64,000 nucleotides of DNA from Ideonella sp. MAG2 (GCA_004359425.1 PTEU01000002.1:1291074-1355073); one strand, 5' to 3'; counted from the first letter of the stretch, positions 37,300 through 48,311 are shown. Notes: generated by a model not told the origin, from the sequence alone. Made by a program: numbers and translations.

Positions 37300-39278
37300 T
37301 GACTGCGGCTTTCAGTGACGACTTGACGGGTTTGTCTGACGCAGTCGCCTCGGCGTTTTCAGCGGCCGGCCCGCTGGCGCGCGCGGACGCTGGCTTTGCG
37401 GCGCGCCTGCCGCAGTTGGAGATGGCCGAGGGCGTCTCCCAAGCCATTGCGGGCCGACAGGCGCTGGTGGTGGAGGCGGGCACGGGAGTGGGCAAGACCT
37501 TTGCCTATCTGGTGCCCGTGTTGCTGTCTGGCCGCCGCGCCTTGGTCAGCACCGCCACCAAGAACCTGCAAGACCAGCTATTTTTCCGCGACCTCCCACG
37601 CCTGCGGGACGCCCTGGCCCTGCCTGCCAGCATTGCGCTGCTGAAGGGGCGGGCGAGTTATCTGTGCCGTCACCGGCTGGGTTTGGCGCGCGAAGGGGCT
37701 TTGCTCAGCGATCGCATGGCGGTTCGAGCCTTGGCGCGTATTGAGCAATGGGGCCAGGCCACCCAGAGTGGCGATATGGGCGAATTGGAAGGGTTGGACG
37801 AGCGCTCGGAGATCATCCCGCTGGTGACCTCCACCCGTGAAAACTGCCTGGGCAGTGAGTGCCCGGAGTACCACAACTGCCATGTGATGAAGGCCCGGCG
37901 CGAGGCCATGGCGGCCGACATTGTGGTGGTCAATCACCATTTGTTTTTTGCGGACTTGGCGCTCAAAGACAGCGGCGTGGCGGAGCTACTGCCCACCGTG
38001 GATATTGCGGTGTTTGATGAGGCCCACCAAATGGTGGAGGCGGGGGTTCAGTTCCTGGGCCAGAACCTTGGCACCAGCCAGGTTTTGGATTTTTCGCGCG
38101 ATTTGCTCGCGGCGGGCCTGCAGTTTGCACGCGGCATGGCGCCTTGGGCAGACCTCGCCGCAGCCTGTGAGGTGGCGGCCCGGCAATTGCGGCTGAGTGC
38201 CGCCGAGGGAGCCGGTGATGTGCGAGCCATCGTCAAGCGCCGCTGGGAAGAGGTCGTGGCAGACGGTGCTTTGCAAGCACCGCTGGAGGAACTGGCGGCG
38301 GCCTTGAAGCAGGCCGCAACGGTGCTGCAAGACCATCTGGGTGCAGCGCCAGATTTCAGCCGCTTGCAAAGCCGAGCGTCTGAGCTGGCGGCGCAGGCGG
38401 CGCGCTTTCAAATGCGCGCCGCTGACGACAGGGTGCGCTGGGTCGATTTGACACCTCACCAAGCCCGGTTGATTGAGTCACCCCTGGACATTCGCGCCAT
38501 GATGACCGAGCAGCGGGCGGCTGCGCCGCGCGCTTGGGTCTTTACCTCAGCCACCTTGGGCGATGACGATACGCTGAGCTGGTTCTCAGAGGCCGTAGGT
38601 TTGGAAGATGCGTCAAAGTTGCGCCTGGGCAGCCCATTTGACTATCCGGCGCACGCTCGGGTGTACGTGCCGCCACGCTTTCCCGCCCCCAACGAACCGG
38701 CGCATGTGGTGATGGTGGGGCGGGCAGCCGCCCACTGTGCTGCCGCCCTGGGTGGGCGCACCTTTGTGCTCACCACCACGCTGAGGGCCTTGGGCATTGC
38801 GGCTGAGGCCATGAAAACCGAGCTGGCAACATTGGGCGCAGACCTGGAGTTGTTGGTGCAAGGCCAGGCTCCCAAGCGCACCCTGTTGGCGCGTTTTGCC
38901 CAGGGGCGCAGCGTGCTGCTGGGCTCGCACAGCTTTTGGGAAGGCATAGATGTGCCGGGGGATGCCTTGCAATGCGTGATCATTGACAAGCTGCCCTTCC
39001 CACCGCCCAACGACCCTCTGGTTGAGGCGCGGGTTCGCCATCTCAAGTCCCAAGGGCGCGATGCGTTTTCAGACTATTTTGTGGCCGAGGCCGCCATCGC
39101 CCTGAAGCAAGGGGCAGGGCGCCTGATTCGCACCGAATCTGACAAGGGTTTGCTGGTCATTTGCGACACCCGCTTGCGCCAAGCCCGCTATGGCCCGCGG
39201 CTGATGCAGGCATTGCCTCCTATGGCTCCGCTGCAATCAGGCGAGCAGGCGCTGGCGTGGCTTCGGGAGTTGGCTTGA
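37299..39278 (+). CDS. DinG/YoaA family ATP-dependent DNA helicase
   Basis: This 659-residue XPD/DinG-type superfamily 2 helicase has Walker A VVEAGTGVGKTFAYLVPV and the DEAH box in AVFDEAHQMVEAG. A likely Fe-S cluster cysteine set is visible (LCRHRL, then ENCLGSECPEYHNC), and a C-terminal helicase motif VI is seen in QGAGRLIRTESDKGLLV. Lack of an exonuclease domain and the length fit YoaA, which acts with HolC at stalled forks in E. coli. The start overlaps the zapE stop. The gene is complete. Confidence 0.9.
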   Translation: MTAAFSDDLTGLSDAVASAFSAAGPLARADAGFAARLPQLEMAEGVSQAIAGRQALVVEAGTGVGKTFAYLVPVLLSGRRALVSTATKNLQDQLFFRDLPRLRDALALPASIALLKGRASYLCRHRLGLAREGALLSDRMAVRALARIEQWGQATQSGDMGELEGLDERSEIIPLVTSTRENCLGSECPEYHNCHVMKARREAMAADIVVVNHHLFFADLALKDSGVAELLPTVDIAVFDEAHQMVEAGVQFLGQNLGTSQVLDFSRDLLAAGLQFARGMAPWADLAAACEVAARQLRLSAAEGAGDVRAIVKRRWEEVVADGALQAPLEELAAALKQAATVLQDHLGAAPDFSRLQSRASELAAQAARFQMRAADDRVRWVDLTPHQARLIESPLDIRAMMTEQRAAAPRAWVFTSATLGDDDTLSWFSEAVGLEDASKLRLGSPFDYPAHARVYVPPRFPAPNEPAHVVMVGRAAAHCAAALGGRTFVLTTTLRALGIAAEAMKTELATLGADLELLVQGQAPKRTLLARFAQGRSVLLGSHSFWEGIDVPGDALQCVIIDKLPFPPPNDPLVEARVRHLKSQGRDAFSDYFVAEAAIALKQGAGRLIRTESDKGLLVICDTRLRQARYGPRLMQALPPMAPLQSGEQALAWLRELA

Positions 39279-39365
39279 ACTGGGGGCTACCCTAGCTGCT
39301 CAATGAGTTCGGCCCACAAAAATGGGGCCACAGGCCCCTGGGTTCGAACAACAGGCGAGGCAAGC

Positions 39366-39597
39366 TCACCAGAACTTCCACCACGGTTTGGCGTCAGCCG
39401 CTTTGCCGCCAGCCAAAAAGCTGCTGCTGGGAAAGTTGGTGCGAAGCAGGCGGTCGGCGTCATCCCGCAAGGGGGTCAAGCCCAGCTTGTCATAGGCCCG
39501 GCTCATGATGAACAAGGCCTCTTCGGTGGCGGGCGTCTGCGGATAGGTGGTTAGCGCCTGCTGAGCCCTGTTGGCCGCCGCCACATAAGCCCACAGT
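39366..39597 (-). pseudogene. bamD: C-terminal fragment of BamD, outer-membrane assembly lipoprotein
   Basis: BamD is an essential TPR lipoprotein of the BAM complex that inserts beta-barrel proteins. Only about 75 residues are left: AYVAAANRAQQALTTYPQTP, then EEALFIMSRAYDKLGL and the end. The lipobox, signal peptide and about 190 residues are missing. The junction with the divergent rluD remnant is near 39597. BamD and RluD are normally divergent with a short spacer in betaproteobacteria, so this junction deletes both starts and the intergenic promoters. Confidence 0.88.
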
Positions 39598-40397
39598 TGA
39601 TTCAAGACGGGCATGTGCAGGTCAATGAGGCCGTGGTGGCGCAGGCGTCACGCAAGGTCAAGGCGGGGCAGCGGGTCGTGGTGGAGCTGGTGCAACCGGC
39701 CGAGAGCCTGGCTTTCACGCCTCAAGCCATACCTCTGGACGTGGTTCACGAAGATGAGCATGTGCTGGTCATCCACAAACCTGCGGGTTTGGTGGTGCAC
39801 CCGGCGGCTGGCAATTGGTCGGGCACCTTGCTGAATGGCTTGCTGGCGCGCGACCCGGCGGCCGCGCGCCTGCCCAGAGCGGGCATCGTCCATCGTCTGG
39901 ACAAAGACACCTCGGGCCTGATGGTCGTGGCTCGCAGCCTGGAGGCAATGACAGCCTTGGTGCGCGCTTTGGCGGCCCGAGAAGTCCATCGCCAGTACAT
40001 GGCGCTGGTACACGGCGACGTAGGGGCACAGCCCTTTACGGTGGATGCACCGATTGGGCGGGACCCGCAAGCCCGCGTGCGCATGGCGGTGGTTCCTAGC
40101 GGCAAAGAGGCGCGCACCGATGTCAGCCCGGTGGCGTACCGCAATGGGGTGTCCGCCGTCCGGTGCAAGCTGCACACCGGCCGCACCCACCAGATCCGGG
40201 TCCATTTGCAGCACCGTGGCCACCCCTTGGTGGCCGATGCCGTCTATGGTGGGCCAGCGGCCCTCGGGTTGAGCCGCCAGGCCCTCCATGCTGCGGAGTT
40301 GGCTTTTGTGCATCCGCTCACTGGCCAGACACTGAGCTTGAGTGCCGATCCGCCGCAGGATTTGGCACAGGCCTGGGCCAGTGTGGCGTCAGATTGA
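39598..40397 (+). pseudogene. rluD: 23S rRNA pseudouridine synthase RluD, N-terminus missing
   Basis: RluD isomerises uridines 1911, 1915 and 1917 in helix 69 of 23S rRNA. The fragment starts inside the S4 domain (LIQDGHVQVNEAVV) and contains the catalytic motif GIVHRLDKDTSGLMVVA with its Asp. The RTHQIRVHLQHRGHPLVAD signature follows. About 40 N-terminal residues and the start codon are missing at the junction with bamD. The C-terminus is complete. Confidence 0.88.
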
Positions 40398-40689
40398 CGA
40401 AATGCCTGCTGCGCCATGCCATGCTGTGGCTACAATAGTGCTGTACTGAGTGGCGAATGGTCATAGTCCATGCCCGAAGGCCGCGTCGGTAACGGCGTAG
40501 CAACCTCCAAGAACCTGACGGGCAGCCCCATGGCGCCTAGAGAGGGGTGATGGCAGGTCGGCCCCGAAGTGAAATGCCCCAGCGAGATGCCTGGCGTGGT
40601 GCAAAAGCGCAACCGCTTTGCCCCCAGATCTCGAAGGCCTACCCCCGAGTTGTTTGCGGCCCCATGTGCCGCCCAGAGACACAGACCGG

Positions 40690-41298
40690 ATGAATACACA
40701 GGATGCCAAGCGCGTTCTAGAGACGGCGCTCATCTGCGCCACGCAGCCCATGCCGCTGCGCGAGCTGCGTGTGCTGTTTGCCGACCAATTGGGCCCCGAC
40801 ACCCTGCGCATGCTGCTGGACGAGTTGGCCCAGGATTGGGACGGCAGGGGCGTGGAGTTGGTCAGCGTGGCCTCGGGTTGGCGGTTTCAAAGCCGCCCGG
40901 AAATGCGCGAGTATCTCGACAGGCTGCACCCCGAAAAGCCGCCCAAGTATTCGCGTGCCGTGCTTGAAACCCTAGCAATCATTGCCTATCGGCAACCGGT
41001 GACACGCGGGGACATCGAAGACATACGCGGTGTGGTGGTGTCGAGCCAGATCATCAAACAGCTTGAGGATCGCAACTGGATAGAGTGCATTGGCCACCGC
41101 GATGCCCCGGGCCGCCCAGGGCTTTACGCCACCACTCGCCACACCCTGGCGGTGAGCGCTGACGCTGAAAGCGCAGCGGCACCGTTGGAGCCTGCGCCAA
41201 TGCCAACGGCTGATACCGCCACCCCCCTTAACGATGACCTTGTAGAGCCGTCTGGCTCTGAAGCACCACTCCCTCCTGAATCCCACCATGAACACTGA
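40690..41298 (+). CDS. scpB: segregation and condensation protein B
   Basis: ScpB binds ScpA and SMC in the chromosome-condensing SMC-ScpAB complex. The 202-residue protein has two winged-helix domains: [20 protein letters not shown] at the start and [20 protein letters not shown] in the middle, then [20 protein letters not shown]. The C-terminal tail is low complexity. Start ATG 40690 gives [14 protein letters not shown]. It overlaps rluB by 11 bp, so the two are one operon. The smc partner is not in the window. Confidence 0.94.
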   Translation: MNTQDAKRVLETALICATQPMPLRELRVLFADQLGPDTLRMLLDELAQDWDGRGVELVSVASGWRFQSRPEMREYLDRLHPEKPPKYSRAVLETLAIIAYRQPVTRGDIEDIRGVVVSSQIIKQLEDRNWIECIGHRDAPGRPGLYATTRHTLAVSADAESAAAPLEPAPMPTADTATPLNDDLVEPSGSEAPLPPESHHEH

Positions 41299-42640
41299 TT
41301 TGCCTGACTCCGCCGCCTCTGCAGAGGACCACCGCCCGGCCGATTCGGTCGATTCGGGGGAGGCACCTGCCGTTCCAAAAAAGCGGACCAGGACGCGCAA
41401 ACCCGTGGCAGATGCCGCTGATGCGCCCCTAGAAGCGCAGCCTTCTGCGGCCGCGTCAGAACTGGGCGAGGGCGCCGCTAAACCGGCCCGCAAGCCACGT
41501 GTCCGCAAGCCCGTGGCCAAGGCGGATGAGGCGAGCGCGCCCCATGAAGAGGCTCCATCGCAGTCTCAGCTTGAAGCCCCGGCGCGGTCTGAGGGGCCGA
41601 CGGTTGTGTTGACGGTGGCCCCTGCCAGCGAAGGCCTGGGCGCAGAAGACGCCAGGGTCCCCGTGATGGCGGGTGGAACGCCTGAGGGACGTGGTGGATT
41701 TGAGGGTGACGAAGAGCGCGGTGCGCGTAGCCGCAACCGGCGGCGTGGGCGGCGTGGCAGCGGCGGGCGCGCCCATGATGAGAGCCCCCGAGATCCGCAG
41801 GGGATGGCCCCAGCGACACTGGTTGTTGCGCCGACCCCTGACACCGGTGCGCTGTTTGCGAGCCTGCTGTCTGGAGAGTTCGACACCGAGGCCGAATTGT
41901 CTGCGGCGTCGGATGAGGCGGTCGCAGAGGCCGGTGAAGTGGAGGCCGAGTTCAGCGCAGAAGCGGGTGGGCAAGAGCCTATCGGTGACGATAAGCGGGT
42001 GTTGCTGCCCGACCCTGATGCACCCAAGCTGCACAAGGTGCTGGCGCAGTCAGGCATTGGCTCGCGCCGCGACATGGAGCAAGCCATCCAAGACCAACGG
42101 GTCAAAGTCAACGGTGAGGTGGCCCATACCGGGATGCGCATCTCGTTTGGAGACCGCGTCACGCTGGACGACAAACCGGTCAAGGTCCGCATTGCTCCGC
42201 CTCCGGCACGGGTGATTGCCTACCATAAGCCGGTAGGCGAAGTCGTCACGCTGGACGACCCCCAACAACGCCCAACCGTTTTCCGAAAGTTGCCCCGCCT
42301 GGCCCAAGGCAAGTGGCAGTCGGTGGGGCGTTTGGACATCAATACCGAAGGTTTGTTGCTGTTCACCACCTCCGGAGACCTGGCCAACCGCCTGATGCAC
42401 CCGCGTTTTGGGGTTGAGCGTGAGTACGCCGTGCGGGTGCTGGGCACGCTTGAACAAGAGTCCAAAGACAAACTGTTGGCCGGCGTCAGCATTGAGGGCC
42501 AAACAGCCAGCTTCAAGTCCATTGAAGACGGCGGTGGCGAAGGCGTCAACCGCTGGTACCGAGTGGTCATCACGGAAGGCCGTAACCGAGAAGTTCGCAA
42601 GCTGTTTGAAGCCGTGGGGTTGGCCGTCAGCCGCTTGATC
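41288..42640 (+). pseudogene. rluB: 23S rRNA pseudouridine synthase B, C-terminus missing
   Basis: RluB makes pseudouridine 2605 of 23S rRNA. A long Ala/Pro/Arg-rich N-terminal extension (about 230 residues), usual in Burkholderiales, precedes the S4 domain ([20 protein letters not shown]). The catalytic motif is [14 protein letters not shown] with its Asp, and [20 protein letters not shown] follows. The normal tail is cut at about 42640, where the frame enters ndk. The lost tail plus the start of ndk is probably a couple of hundred bases. Confidence 0.9.
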
Positions 42641-43041
42641 ACATCAAACCCGACGCCGTTGCCAAGAACGTCATCGGCCAAATCTACGCTCGCTTTGAAG
42701 GCGCTGGCCTGAAGATCGCCGCTGCCAAGCTGGTACACCTGTCGCGCGCTGAAGCCGAGCAGTTCTACGCGGTGCACAAGGCACGTCCTTTCTTCAAGGA
42801 CTTGGTCGATTTCATGGTCTCCGGCCCGGTGATGATCCAGTGCCTGGAAGGCGAGAACGCCATTGCCAAGAACCGTGAGCTGATGGGCGCGACCGACCCC
42901 AAGAAGGCCGAGAAGGGCACCATCCGCGCTGATTTCGCTGACAGCATCGACGCCAACGCTGTGCACGGCTCTGACGCCGCTGAAACCGCTGCCGTTGAGA
43001 TTGCCTTCTTCTTCCCAGGCATGAACGTCTACGCCCGTTGA
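42641..43041 (+). pseudogene. ndk: nucleoside diphosphate kinase, first residues missing
   Basis: Ndk transfers the gamma phosphate between nucleoside triphosphates and diphosphates. From [20 protein letters not shown] to the normal end the sequence is complete. It includes the active-site context [20 protein letters not shown] with the phosphorylated His. The start codon and the first 8 or so residues (usually MAIERTLSI) are missing because rluB is joined directly to it. In related genomes ndk sits between rluB and rlmN, exactly this position. Confidence 0.93.
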
Positions 43042-43053
43042 TCGTGGCGTGAG

Positions 43054-44232
43054 GTGGAGCATGTGGTGTCAGGTGCTGTGAGCAAGGTCAACCTGCTCAA
43101 CTTCGATCTCGAAGGCCTCACCGCGTACTGCGAAGGGCTGGGGGAAAAGCGTTTTCGCGCCACCCAGCTTTTTCGCTGGATCCACCAACGCGGCGCAGCG
43201 GACTTTTCGGCGATGACCGATCTCGCCAAGTCCCTGCGCGACAAACTCAGTGGCCTGGCAGAGATCCGGCCGCTTCCCGTGGTGTCTGAGCATGTTTCGG
43301 CAGACGGCACCATCAAGTGGTTGTTTGACGTAGGTGCGGGCAATGCCGTGGAGACGGTGTTCATCCCTGAGGATGACCGCGGCACCCTGTGCGTGTCCTC
43401 CCAAGCTGGTTGCGCCGTGGGTTGCCGGTTTTGCTCAACCGGTCATCAGGGGTTCTCGCGCAATCTCACCACGGGTGAGATCCTGGCTCAGTTGTGGCAG
43501 GCCGAACATGCCTTGAGGCTGCGCCTGCAGACGCCGGTGGGCGAGCGCGTCATTACCAATGTGGTGATGATGGGCATGGGCGAGCCACTGCAAAACTACG
43601 ATGCGCTGGTGCCTGCATTGCGCACCATGCTCGACGACCATGGTTACGGCTTGTCGCGCCGACGTGTCACGGTCTCCACCTCGGGCGTGGTGCCCATGAT
43701 GGACCGCTTGCGTGTGGATTGCCCGGTCGCTTTGGCGGTGTCTTTGCATGCGCCCATCGACCCATTACGCAATGAGCTGGTCCCTCTGAACAAAAAGTAC
43801 CCGTTGCATGAATTGATGGCAGCGTGTTTGCGCTACTTGGAGGCCGCGCCCCGCGACTTCATCACCTTCGAGTACTGCATGCTGGAAGAGGTGAATGACA
43901 GCCCGGCGCAAGCGGCCGAGTTGCTGGCGTTGATCGATGGACGGCGTGGCCAGCGCGTCCCCTGCAAGCTCAACCTCATTCCCTTCAACCCCTTTCCCGC
44001 GTCTGGCTTGGCCTGCTCCTCCAAAGAGCGGGTGGCTGCCTTTGCCAAAGTGCTGCAAGACGCGGGCGTGGTGACCACCATCCGCAAGACCCGGGGTGAT
44101 GACATTGACGCGGCGTGTGGGCAATTGGCCGGCGAGGTGCAGGACCGCACACGCGCCGCCCAGCGCATGAAGCGCCTTCCTATTCCGGTCGTGGCTTTCG
44201 GTGACCGACCATCGCCCCCTTCCCAGCCCTGA
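43054..44232 (+). CDS. rlmN: 23S rRNA (adenine-2503-C2) methyltransferase
   Basis: RlmN is a radical SAM enzyme that methylates C2 of A2503 in 23S rRNA and A37 in some tRNAs. The radical SAM cluster motif CxxxCxxC is seen in [12 protein letters not shown]. The [17 protein letters not shown] and [12 protein letters not shown] segments are typical. The catalytic Cys pairs with Cys in [19 protein letters not shown]. Start is GTG at 43054; a GTG at 43078 is also possible. The gene is complete, at about 392 residues. Confidence 0.94.
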   Translation: MEHVVSGAVSKVNLLNFDLEGLTAYCEGLGEKRFRATQLFRWIHQRGAADFSAMTDLAKSLRDKLSGLAEIRPLPVVSEHVSADGTIKWLFDVGAGNAVETVFIPEDDRGTLCVSSQAGCAVGCRFCSTGHQGFSRNLTTGEILAQLWQAEHALRLRLQTPVGERVITNVVMMGMGEPLQNYDALVPALRTMLDDHGYGLSRRRVTVSTSGVVPMMDRLRVDCPVALAVSLHAPIDPLRNELVPLNKKYPLHELMAACLRYLEAAPRDFITFEYCMLEEVNDSPAQAAELLALIDGRRGQRVPCKLNLIPFNPFPASGLACSSKERVAAFAKVLQDAGVVTTIRKTRGDDIDAACGQLAGEVQDRTRAAQRMKRLPIPVVAFGDRPSPPSQP

Positions 44233-44260
44233 GCGGCCCGTCCTCTAGAAAGTGGATTGC

Positions 44261-44787
44261 ATGACGACTTCTCTTCGCATTGCGCCATCCTCTCCCTTGG
44301 CATTGCTGGCGCGAGGCACTGGCCTTGGAATAGTGCTCATGGTGCTGGCCACGCTGTTGGTAGGCTGTGTGGGTGGGCCAAGCCGCGAGCAACGTGAGCA
44401 GCGGGCCACTGCCACTCAAAACGAAGTGGAGCGGCGTGCTCGCGTGCGCTTGGAGTTAGCAGCGGCCTACTTCGGGCGCGGGCAAAACACCACGGCGCTC
44501 GATGAAGTCAAGCAGGCCTTGGCCACCGACCCAAACCTGGGCGAGGCCTTTAATCTGCGCGGCCTGATCTATGCCAGCATGGACGAGGCAAGTTTGGCCG
44601 AGCAAAGCTTTAAGCAGGCTTTGCAGCTCAACGCGCGCGACGCTGATGCCATGCACAACTATGGCTGGTTTTTGTGCCAGCAGCGCCGGTTTACTGAAGC
44701 TGATGCGCAGTTTCAACTGGCTGAGGCCCAACCCAACTACCGCGAGGCCCTGCGAACCATGATGGCGCAAGGCATTTGCCATGAGAA
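44261..44787 (+). pseudogene. pilW: type IV pilus biogenesis/stability lipoprotein PilW (PilF), C-terminus missing
   Basis: PilW is a TPR lipoprotein needed to assemble the PilQ secretin. The N-terminus has a lipobox in ATLLVGCVGG (Cys about residue 29). Two to three TPR units follow (LELAAAYFGRGQNTTALDEV, then EAFNLRGLIYASMDEASLAE, then AMHNYGWFLCQQRRFTEAD). The sequence is normal to [11 protein letters not shown], then joins the rodZ end at about 44788. The family is usually about 255 residues, so about 80 residues are missing here. Confidence 0.88.
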
Positions 44788-44925
44788 ATCGCCGGGCTCG
44801 AAGGGGTTTTTCCCATGCGTGTCAAGATCGGCAATGCCGCTGGCACAAGTTTGACTGTGCGCGGTCAGCCCGTGGAGCTTGCCCCTTGGACCCGGGACAA
44901 CGTGGCCCGCATCGAACTCAAGTGA
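44788..44925 (+). pseudogene. rodZ: C-terminal fragment of RodZ (DUF4115 domain)
   Basis: The frame [19 protein letters not shown], then [20 protein letters not shown], matches the last residues of the DUF4115 domain of RodZ, the membrane protein that links MreB to the elongation machinery. Nothing of the N-terminal helix-turn-helix, the transmembrane helix or most of DUF4115 remains. The position, between pilW and ispG, is where rodZ sits in relatives. Most of this gene (about 250 residues) and the end of pilW are missing at one junction. Confidence 0.82.
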
Positions 44926-44930
44926 ACCGC

Positions 44931-46211
44931 ATGACAAACGCCCCCATTCTTGTCTCCAGCGACGAGCCCATCACTCCGGCGACGCCTGCGGCTCGGCGCA
45001 GCCTACAAGCCCAGGTCCGTTGGGGTGACCGCCTGGTCACCGTGGGCGGCGATGCGCCTGTTCGTGTCCAATCGATGACCAACACCGATACGGTCGATGT
45101 GATCGAGACGGCAATTCAAGTCAAAGAATTGGCCATCGCAGGCTCGGAGATGGTGCGCATCACCGTCAATACACCCCAGGCCGCCGCTGCCGTTCCGCAT
45201 ATCCGCGACCAGTTGGACAAAATGGGCATCGATGTGCCCTTGGTGGGGGACTTCCACTACAACGGCCACCGCCTGCTGAGCGAACACCCGGCCTGCGCCG
45301 AGGCACTGTCCAAATACCGCATCAACCCAGGCAATGTGGGCAAAGGCGACAAGGGAGACAAGCAATTTGCCCAGATGATTGAGGCCGCTTGCCGCTACGA
45401 CAAGGTGGTGCGCATCGGCGTGAACTGGGGCAGCTTGGACCAGGAGTTGCTGGCAGCCATGATGGACGCCAACTCGCGCCGCGCCCAACCCTGGGATGCC
45501 AAGCCGGTGATGTATCAGGCCTTGATTGAGTCGGCGCTGCAATCTGCGGCTGATGCGCAGGCCTTGGGGCTACCGGCCCATCAAATCATCATCAGTTGCA
45601 AAGTCAGCGGCGTGCAAGACCTGATCTCGGTCTATCAAGGCTTGGCGGCACGGTGCAACTACCCCCTGCACCTGGGCCTGACCGAAGCGGGCATGGGCAC
45701 CAAAGGCACCGTCGCCTCGGCCACGGCCCTCGCGGTGTTGCTTCAACAAGGCATTGGGGACACCATTCGGGTGTCGCTCACACCCCAACCGGGCGAGGCC
45801 CGCACCCAAGAAGTGGTCGTGGCTTTGGAGATTCTCCAGTCACTGGGCCTACGCAGCTTTAACCCCAGTGTGACGGCGTGCCCAGGCTGTGGCCGTACCA
45901 CCAGCACCACCTTCCAGGAGCTGGCCAAGCAAATCGATGATTTTCTGCGGGCTCAGATGCCCGTTTGGCGTGGCAAGTATCCCGGTGTTGAGCAGATGAA
46001 AGTGGCCGTGATGGGTTGCATTGTCAACGGCCCGGGCGAGAGTAAGCATGCCGACATTGGTATCAGCCTGCCAGGGACGGGCGAGGCACCGGCCGCGCCA
46101 GTGTTCATCGACGGTGCCAAAGCGGTGACGCTGCGCGGCGAGAACATCGCCGCAGAGTTTCATGCGCTGGTTGAATCCTATATCGAGAAGCGCTACGGCG
46201 GTGCCGCCTGA
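44931..46211 (+). CDS. ispG: 4-hydroxy-3-methylbut-2-en-1-yl diphosphate synthase
   Basis: IspG (GcpE) reduces methylerythritol cyclodiphosphate to HMBPP in the non-mevalonate isoprenoid pathway. The 426-residue protein has the conserved start [14 protein letters not shown], the motif [11 protein letters not shown], and the Fe-S cysteines in [15 protein letters not shown] and [18 protein letters not shown]. Start ATG 44931 directly follows the rodZ stop by 5 bp. The gene is complete. Confidence 0.95.
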   Translation: MTNAPILVSSDEPITPATPAARRSLQAQVRWGDRLVTVGGDAPVRVQSMTNTDTVDVIETAIQVKELAIAGSEMVRITVNTPQAAAAVPHIRDQLDKMGIDVPLVGDFHYNGHRLLSEHPACAEALSKYRINPGNVGKGDKGDKQFAQMIEAACRYDKVVRIGVNWGSLDQELLAAMMDANSRRAQPWDAKPVMYQALIESALQSAADAQALGLPAHQIIISCKVSGVQDLISVYQGLAARCNYPLHLGLTEAGMGTKGTVASATALAVLLQQGIGDTIRVSLTPQPGEARTQEVVVALEILQSLGLRSFNPSVTACPGCGRTTSTTFQELAKQIDDFLRAQMPVWRGKYPGVEQMKVAVMGCIVNGPGESKHADIGISLPGTGEAPAAPVFIDGAKAVTLRGENIAAEFHALVESYIEKRYGGAA

Positions 46212-46249
46212 GCCTTGATTCCCGGCCCACGGGCCAACGCTGAAACACC

Positions 46250-47569
46250 ATGACAGAGACCAAGAAACAAGCCCTTCAGGCCGTGAAGGGCATGAACGAC
46301 ATCCTCCCGCCCGATGCGGCGCGTTGGGAGTGGCTGGAGGCCAAGATGCGCAGCGTGTTGCAGCGCTACGGCTATCAGAATGTGCGCACGCCCATCGTCG
46401 AGCCCACTGCCTTATTTGTACGCGGCATTGGCGAGGTCACCGACATCGTCGAGAAGGAGATGTACGCCTTTGAGGACCGTGCAGACAAGCACGGGCAGGC
46501 CGAACACTTGGCCCTGCGCCCAGAGATGACCGCCGGGGTCGTGCGGGCCATGATTGAGCACAGTTTTCTTCGCGACGGCGGGCGGCGCTTGTACTACTTT
46601 GGGCCGATGTTCCGCCGCGAGAAGCCTCAGAAGGGGCGCTATCGCCAGTTCCACCAAATGGGCATCGAGGCACTCGGCTTCCACGGGCCTGACGTGGATG
46701 CCGAGGTCATTTTGCTCGGCAGCCGCTTATTGCAGGAGTTAGGTTTGGTGGCGGGCGAGCATGTGCGCCTGGAGTTGAATTGCTTGGGTGCACCAGCTGA
46801 GCGCCAAGCTCATCGTGAGGCGCTGATTGCCTACCTGGAGCAGCACAATGACGTACTAGACGAGGACAGCCAGCGCCGCCTCTACACCAACCCCTTGCGC
46901 GTGTTGGACACCAAGAATCCAGCCCTGCAAGCCATGGCCAACGCCGCACCCAAGCTGCTGGACTTTTTGGGAGAGGCCTCGCTGGCTCATTTCAACGGCG
47001 TCAAAGCCATTCTCGATGCGTCGGGGGTGGCCTACAGCATCAACCCACGGTTGGTGCGCGGCTTGGACTATTACAACCTGACGGTCTTCGAGTGGGTCAC
47101 CGAGCGTCTGGGCTCACAAGGCACGGTCTGCGGTGGGGGCCGATATGACGGTCTGATCGAGCAACTGGGTGGCAAGGCCACCCCGGCAGTGGGCTTTGGC
47201 ATGGGCTTTGAGCGCATGCTGCTGCTGCTGGAGGAGGCAGGCGTGGCACCGCCGGCACCTGCGCCCGACGCCTACGCCATTGTCCCGGACGTTGACAGCG
47301 TTCCCCGCGTGATGGCAGCGCTGGAGCAAGTGCGTGCATTGGGTGTTTCGGTGCTCATGCATCCCGGCCAAAGCAGCATGAAGTCGCAGTTCAAAAAGGC
47401 AGATGCCAGTGGTGCACGGTATGCGCTGGTGTTTGGTGCCGATGAATTGGCGCAGGGTCAGGTCGCCGTAAAACCCCTGAGGGACGCCGCCGTTCCACAA
47501 ACTTTACAGGCCCTGGATCAAGTCTCCGTGTGGGCTCCTGGGCTCCGGCAGGCTGGCGGGGACGCATAA
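46250..47569 (+). CDS. hisS: histidyl-tRNA synthetase
   Basis: HisRS charges tRNA-His. The 439-residue class II enzyme shows [20 protein letters not shown] at the start, motif 2 in [19 protein letters not shown], and the histidine-specific [15 protein letters not shown] with [14 protein letters not shown]. Motif 3 is seen in [14 protein letters not shown]. The C-terminal anticodon-binding domain is present. The order ispG-hisS-yfgM-bamB-der is conserved widely in proteobacteria. Confidence 0.96.
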   Translation: MTETKKQALQAVKGMNDILPPDAARWEWLEAKMRSVLQRYGYQNVRTPIVEPTALFVRGIGEVTDIVEKEMYAFEDRADKHGQAEHLALRPEMTAGVVRAMIEHSFLRDGGRRLYYFGPMFRREKPQKGRYRQFHQMGIEALGFHGPDVDAEVILLGSRLLQELGLVAGEHVRLELNCLGAPAERQAHREALIAYLEQHNDVLDEDSQRRLYTNPLRVLDTKNPALQAMANAAPKLLDFLGEASLAHFNGVKAILDASGVAYSINPRLVRGLDYYNLTVFEWVTERLGSQGTVCGGGRYDGLIEQLGGKATPAVGFGMGFERMLLLLEEAGVAPPAPAPDAYAIVPDVDSVPRVMAALEQVRALGVSVLMHPGQSSMKSQFKKADASGARYALVFGADELAQGQVAVKPLRDAAVPQTLQALDQVSVWAPGLRQAGGDA

Positions 47570-47642
47570 TCCCGGCTTCGTCCCACTCTCTGGGTGGGTC
47601 AGACACCAACCACCAGCCCGCTGCATGGCGGGCCTTGTACGC

Positions 47643-48311
47643 ATGGCAACCAATCTCGATCTGCAAGAACAAGAACAGCTGGATGAATTGAAGGCGTTCT
47701 GGAATCAGTGGGGCAATCTCATCACCTGGACGCTGACGCTGGTGTTGGCAGGCTTTGCGGCCTGGAATGGCTGGAATTGGTGGCAAGGCCAGCAGGGGGC
47801 CAAAGCCGCTCTGATGTTTGACGAACTCGATCGTGCCGTGCAAGCCGGGGAGCCGGATAAGGCCGCCAAGGTGTTTGCCGACATGAAAGAGCGTTACGCT
47901 GGTGCGCTGGTGACCCAACAAGCCGGCCTGATGACGGCCAGAACCCAGTTCGACAAGGGGCAGGTCGATGCCGCAATCACCTCCCTCCAGTGGGTGGCAG
48001 ACAAGGGCAATGATGAGCATGCGGCCTTGGCTCGCTTGCACTTGGCCTCGGTGCATTTGGACAAAAAGGCTTACGACGAAGCGCTCAAGCAGTTGGACGG
48101 TATTCAGTCTGCTGAATTTGCAGCGCTGAGCCAAGACCGGCGTGGCGATGTGTTGAAGGCGCAGGGCAAGACGGCAGAAGCCCTTGTGGCTTGGAAGGCC
48201 GCGTGGGACAAGCTGGAAGAAGGCTCGGACTACCGTCGCATTGTTGAAGCCAAGTTGACCTCTGCCGGTGCGGCACCTGTGGCACCGGCGGCCTCCGGAG
48301 CTAAGCCATGA
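47643..48311 (+). CDS. YfgM family tetratricopeptide protein
   Basis: This 222-residue inner-membrane protein has one transmembrane segment (WTLTLVLAGFAAWNGWNWW) after a short cytosolic tail (LDLQEQEQLDELKAFWNQWG). TPR-like repeats follow (DEHAALARLHLASVHLDKKA, then YDEALKQLDGI). YfgM family members partner with PpiD at the SecYEG translocon and aid periplasmic folding. Start ATG 47643 gives MATNLDLQEQEQLDELK. It overlaps bamB by 4 bp (ATGA). Confidence 0.9.
   Translation: MATNLDLQEQEQLDELKAFWNQWGNLITWTLTLVLAGFAAWNGWNWWQGQQGAKAALMFDELDRAVQAGEPDKAAKVFADMKERYAGALVTQQAGLMTARTQFDKGQVDAAITSLQWVADKGNDEHAALARLHLASVHLDKKAYDEALKQLDGIQSAEFAALSQDRRGDVLKAQGKTAEALVAWKAAWDKLEEGSDYRRIVEAKLTSAGAAPVAPAASGAKP

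Noticed and set aside
40398..40689. 6S RNA, RNase P RNA or SRP RNA
   Set aside because: None of the conserved segments I know for these RNAs could be found; only generic stems are seen.
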